Source: SYLG01 sp965226945 (GTDB lineage Bacteria; Planctomycetota; Planctomycetia; Gemmatales; Gemmataceae). Taken from it: a stretch of 64,000 nt of DNA. Shown piece after piece: positions 62,048 through 64,000 of the stretch (position 1 is the stretch's first letter; each line of letters starts with the position of its first letter). The position numbers and the translations under genes are program-made. The stretch lies in contig OZ245717.1 in the NCBI GenBank assembly GCA_965226945.1, forward strand, positions 1,054,001 to 1,118,000, in the 5' to 3' direction. The notes under the pieces were generated by a model. The model saw only the letters and a list, made by a program, of their open reading frames with translations. It was not told where the DNA came from and ran no database searches.

Positions 62048-64000
62048 TCAAAACGGCTGATTGAGCCCAAACCAGAACTGCGGACCGATGCCGGCCCCAA
62101 TCGCCTGCGCCATGTCAAGACGAATCAAGCTGCGTTCAAGAAACCCCAGAAAGGCCAGATCCAGGCGCAAACCGGCACCGACCGAGGTCGCCCACGGGCC
62201 GACTTGCGAGCCGTTGGCCCAGACATTGCCCGTATCGACAAAAATCGCCCCGCCCAAATTGCGCAGCCCCACGAGGTGGTCAACGACGTCGTATTCGGTT
62301 TGCCTCAAGATGGGGAAGCGCCATTCGCCCGAAAAGACGGCGACACCAGAACCTTGACGCTGCGCCAAATCGAAACCGCGCAACAGCTCGCCGCCACCCA
62401 TGCTGAAAATCTGCGCCTGGCTGGGCAACGCATAGCCTGCATACACCCGGCCGGCAAAGCGCGACTGCGCGAACCACTTGTAGACCGGCTCCATCAGGCC
62501 AAGGCCTTCCGGCATGATGTAAGAGATGTCAGGCAGGGTGCGGACAAAACTGAAGTTGCCCCAGAACTTGCCCATCCCCTGCCAGCTATTGAGGTCGATG
62601 GTTCCGCCTTCGACTCCGATGTTGAACTGGTAGCCGGCTTCCGGATCCCAGTAGGGAATCTGGTAATAGCGGCTGTAGTGCATGCCGGTGCTGAAAAACT
62701 GCTGGTAGCGCTCGGCCCCGGGTGAATTCTCGGTCGGATAGGGCAGGAAGTTTCCGCTGTAGTTCAGGAACGATTCGAAATACTCGGTAGGCCGCTGGTA
62801 GAGGCTGGCTGTCGGCATGAAGGTATGGCGGTTGTAAAGCGAGGCGAAGAAGGGATGCGGCGAGCCATCCTGCAAGTCGACCAGCCGGGTTTCGGCATGG
62901 TAGCCCAGTTCGTCCTGGGTCGAAGGCACATGGCTGAACAATCCGTCGACGCCCGCGACGATGTCGCGAAAATCGGTGCGGTAGGCGGCGTACGCGCCTC
63001 CCATGTATTCCTGGGTCTGGTAGGAACCGACGCGCAGACCGACCATCGTGGGCCGGGTGTACCAGGGGTTGCTGTAAGGCGCCGTGTAGATCCAGGGGCC
63101 GCAGATGAGATTGAGCCGGTCGTGCCGGTTCGTCAGATCGGTTTCTTCAAGCAGCGTGTAAAGAGGGGTGAAACGCACCCGGATCGGCTTGCGCCAGAAG
63201 TTGTTTCCCGGGTTAGGATCGATCAGCACCTTTTCCGGGTCGACCACGACCTGATGCGGCGGCGAATCGAGCGGCACTTCCACCAGCACATCGTCGCCAT
63301 CGGCGGTGACCTTCGCCTTGGAGATCGGGTCTTCGTATTGTTGGGTGCCGGTGACGATCGGCACTTCCACCACCTTGGTCCCCTCCTCGTCCAGGCGTAT
63401 CTGGATCTTCGTGCGCACCTCCTTGTTGCCGGTACGCTTGAGGCGAATGCGCGCGACGACCGGCCCTTCTCCTTCGAGCCGCGAAAGCACGGGCGAGAAG
63501 AGTTCGGGCACGCGCAAGTTTTGCGTGAAGGATGCCAGGCCGGTGCGTGAGTCCCCTTGTTGATCGAGCACTTCCACCGAGCCGATTCCCCAGTCGGTGT
63601 GCCCAGGCTTTTCAAACCATTCGTCGAAAAAGGCGCTCCAGTCGCGGCCGGTGAACTGAGTCAGCTCTTTCTTCACGGTCGCCAAGTCGATCTGGCGATA
63701 CGAATACTCGCGCACGATGTGCCTCAAGAATTCGAGATAGGCGGCTTCGCCCATGCGCTCGCGCAAGAGGTCAAAGACCTTGCTCGACTTGTCGTAGGCC
63801 ATGTTGAAGAGCACGGCAATGTTGCCATATTCGCTCATGTTGCGGTGGATGGGGCCATCGGCGCCGCGCGCGAAAAGCCCGCGAATGCCCTGATTACGAT
63901 AATCTTCGCGCTGAATGGGCGGCAGCCAGCGCAGGCCGAGCGGATACTCGAGCATCATCTGGTTGTGGCCATGGATCTTGTCGAGCACCATGTGGCTCAG
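62048..64000 (-). CDS. M1-type aminopeptidase / Omp85 barrel fusion, 5' end outside the window
   Basis: Only the C-terminal part (about 650 residues) is present; the frame stays open to the edge. The first 150 residues are the back of an M1 metallopeptidase: the helical domain around AYDKSSKVFDLLRERMGEAA and REYSYRQIDLATVKKELTQF, ending FFDEWFEKPGHTDWG. The HExxH motif must lie upstream. Residues about 150-270 form a beta domain (KIQIRLDEEGTKVVEVPIVT). The last 350 residues are an outer-membrane barrel like Omp85/BamA, with LRGFDLAQRQGSGVAVFSGE, FVDTGNVW and a final Phe (FWFGLNQPF) as in barrel proteins. The gene precedes the secretin-like gene by 377 nt. Its peptidase would be tethered to the outer membrane. 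Substrate unknown. Confidence 0.8.
   Translation of the reverse strand: MSHMVLDKIHGHNQMMLEYPLGLRWLPPIQREDYRNQGIRGLFARGADGPIHRNMSEYGNIAVLFNMAYDKSSKVFDLLRERMGEAAYLEFLRHIVREYSYRQIDLATVKKELTQFTGRDWSAFFDEWFEKPGHTDWGIGSVEVLDQQGDSRTGLASFTQNLRVPELFSPVLSRLEGEGPVVARIRLKRTGNKEVRTKIQIRLDEEGTKVVEVPIVTGTQQYEDPISKAKVTADGDDVLVEVPLDSPPHQVVVDPEKVLIDPNPGNNFWRKPIRVRFTPLYTLLEETDLTNRHDRLNLICGPWIYTAPYSNPWYTRPTMVGLRVGSYQTQEYMGGAYAAYRTDFRDIVAGVDGLFSHVPSTQDELGYHAETRLVDLQDGSPHPFFASLYNRHTFMPTASLYQRPTEYFESFLNYSGNFLPYPTENSPGAERYQQFFSTGMHYSRYYQIPYWDPEAGYQFNIGVEGGTIDLNSWQGMGKFWGNFSFVRTLPDISYIMPEGLGLMEPVYKWFAQSRFAGRVYAGYALPSQAQIFSMGGGELLRGFDLAQRQGSGVAVFSGEWRFPILRQTEYDVVDHLVGLRNLGGAIFVDTGNVWANGSQVGPWATSVGAGLRLDLAFLGFLERSLIRLDMAQAIGAGIGPQFWFGLNQPF

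Overview
The window looks like a chromosomal segment of a planctomycete, probably a member of the Gemmataceae or a relative. This is inferred from gene content, not from a marker gene: a secreted cytochrome c/WD40 fusion, a DUF1559-like protein, a planctomycete-style Ser/Thr kinase with an N-terminal helical region and C-terminal anchor, a BlaI/M56 pair, a very large secretin with a helical N-terminus, and many secreted proteins of unknown function with Lys/Pro/Glu-rich tails. The DNA is fairly GC-rich, so most long antisense reading frames are shadows of real genes. Genes are often coupled by 4-nt overlaps (ATGA, TTGA or GTGA).

Layout. 0-20 kb holds mostly housekeeping and metabolic genes: TrmJ-like RNA methyltransferase, Aas-like acyl-activating enzyme, cytochrome c/WD40 protein coupled to a MEMO-family protein, alpha/beta hydrolase coupled to a fused CobL, YjbQ, a secreted protein coupled to an RluA-type pseudouridine synthase, a DUF6263-like secreted protein, a NagB-like protein, an AhpD-like protein, a PNPOx-like protein, and a TetR/adaptor/RND permease operon whose members overlap by 4 nt. 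20-24 kb has a small unknown gene, tRNA-Leu(UAA), a GT87-like membrane glycosyltransferase, an ATPase remnant and a zinc-ribbon/DUF1559-like protein.

24.4-35.5 kb is the mobile region. An IS3-family element (about 24583-26280) has split a secreted-protein gene into a large 5' part and a small 3' part. A metal-type RND module (lipoprotein, CzcA-like pump, CzcB-like adaptor, His/Cys-rich secreted protein) follows. An IS630-family element with clear inverted repeats and a TA duplication lies just upstream of the first gene of that module. Both elements join their two transposase frames through an A8G slippery run.

35.6-41.6 kb is a probable four-gene operon: BlaI-like repressor, M56 membrane peptidase, WD40 protein and tandem trypsin-like protease. 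It is headed by a nested palindrome that is a good operator candidate. 41.9-50.7 kb is a signalling island: Ser/Thr kinase, REC-HATPase protein and, convergently, a PAS-PAS histidine kinase, a double-receiver protein and a large REC/GAF/PAS hybrid kinase. None of these carries a DNA-binding output domain.

51-54.5 kb is a tandem duplication of a two-gene unit (small lipoprotein plus secreted protein). A 569-bp tract in the larger gene is nearly identical between copies, which points to recent gene conversion. 54.7-64 kb has a secreted VOC-fold protein, an AraC regulator, a 1743-residue secretin-like protein and the 3' part of an M1-peptidase/Omp85-barrel fusion that runs off the right edge.
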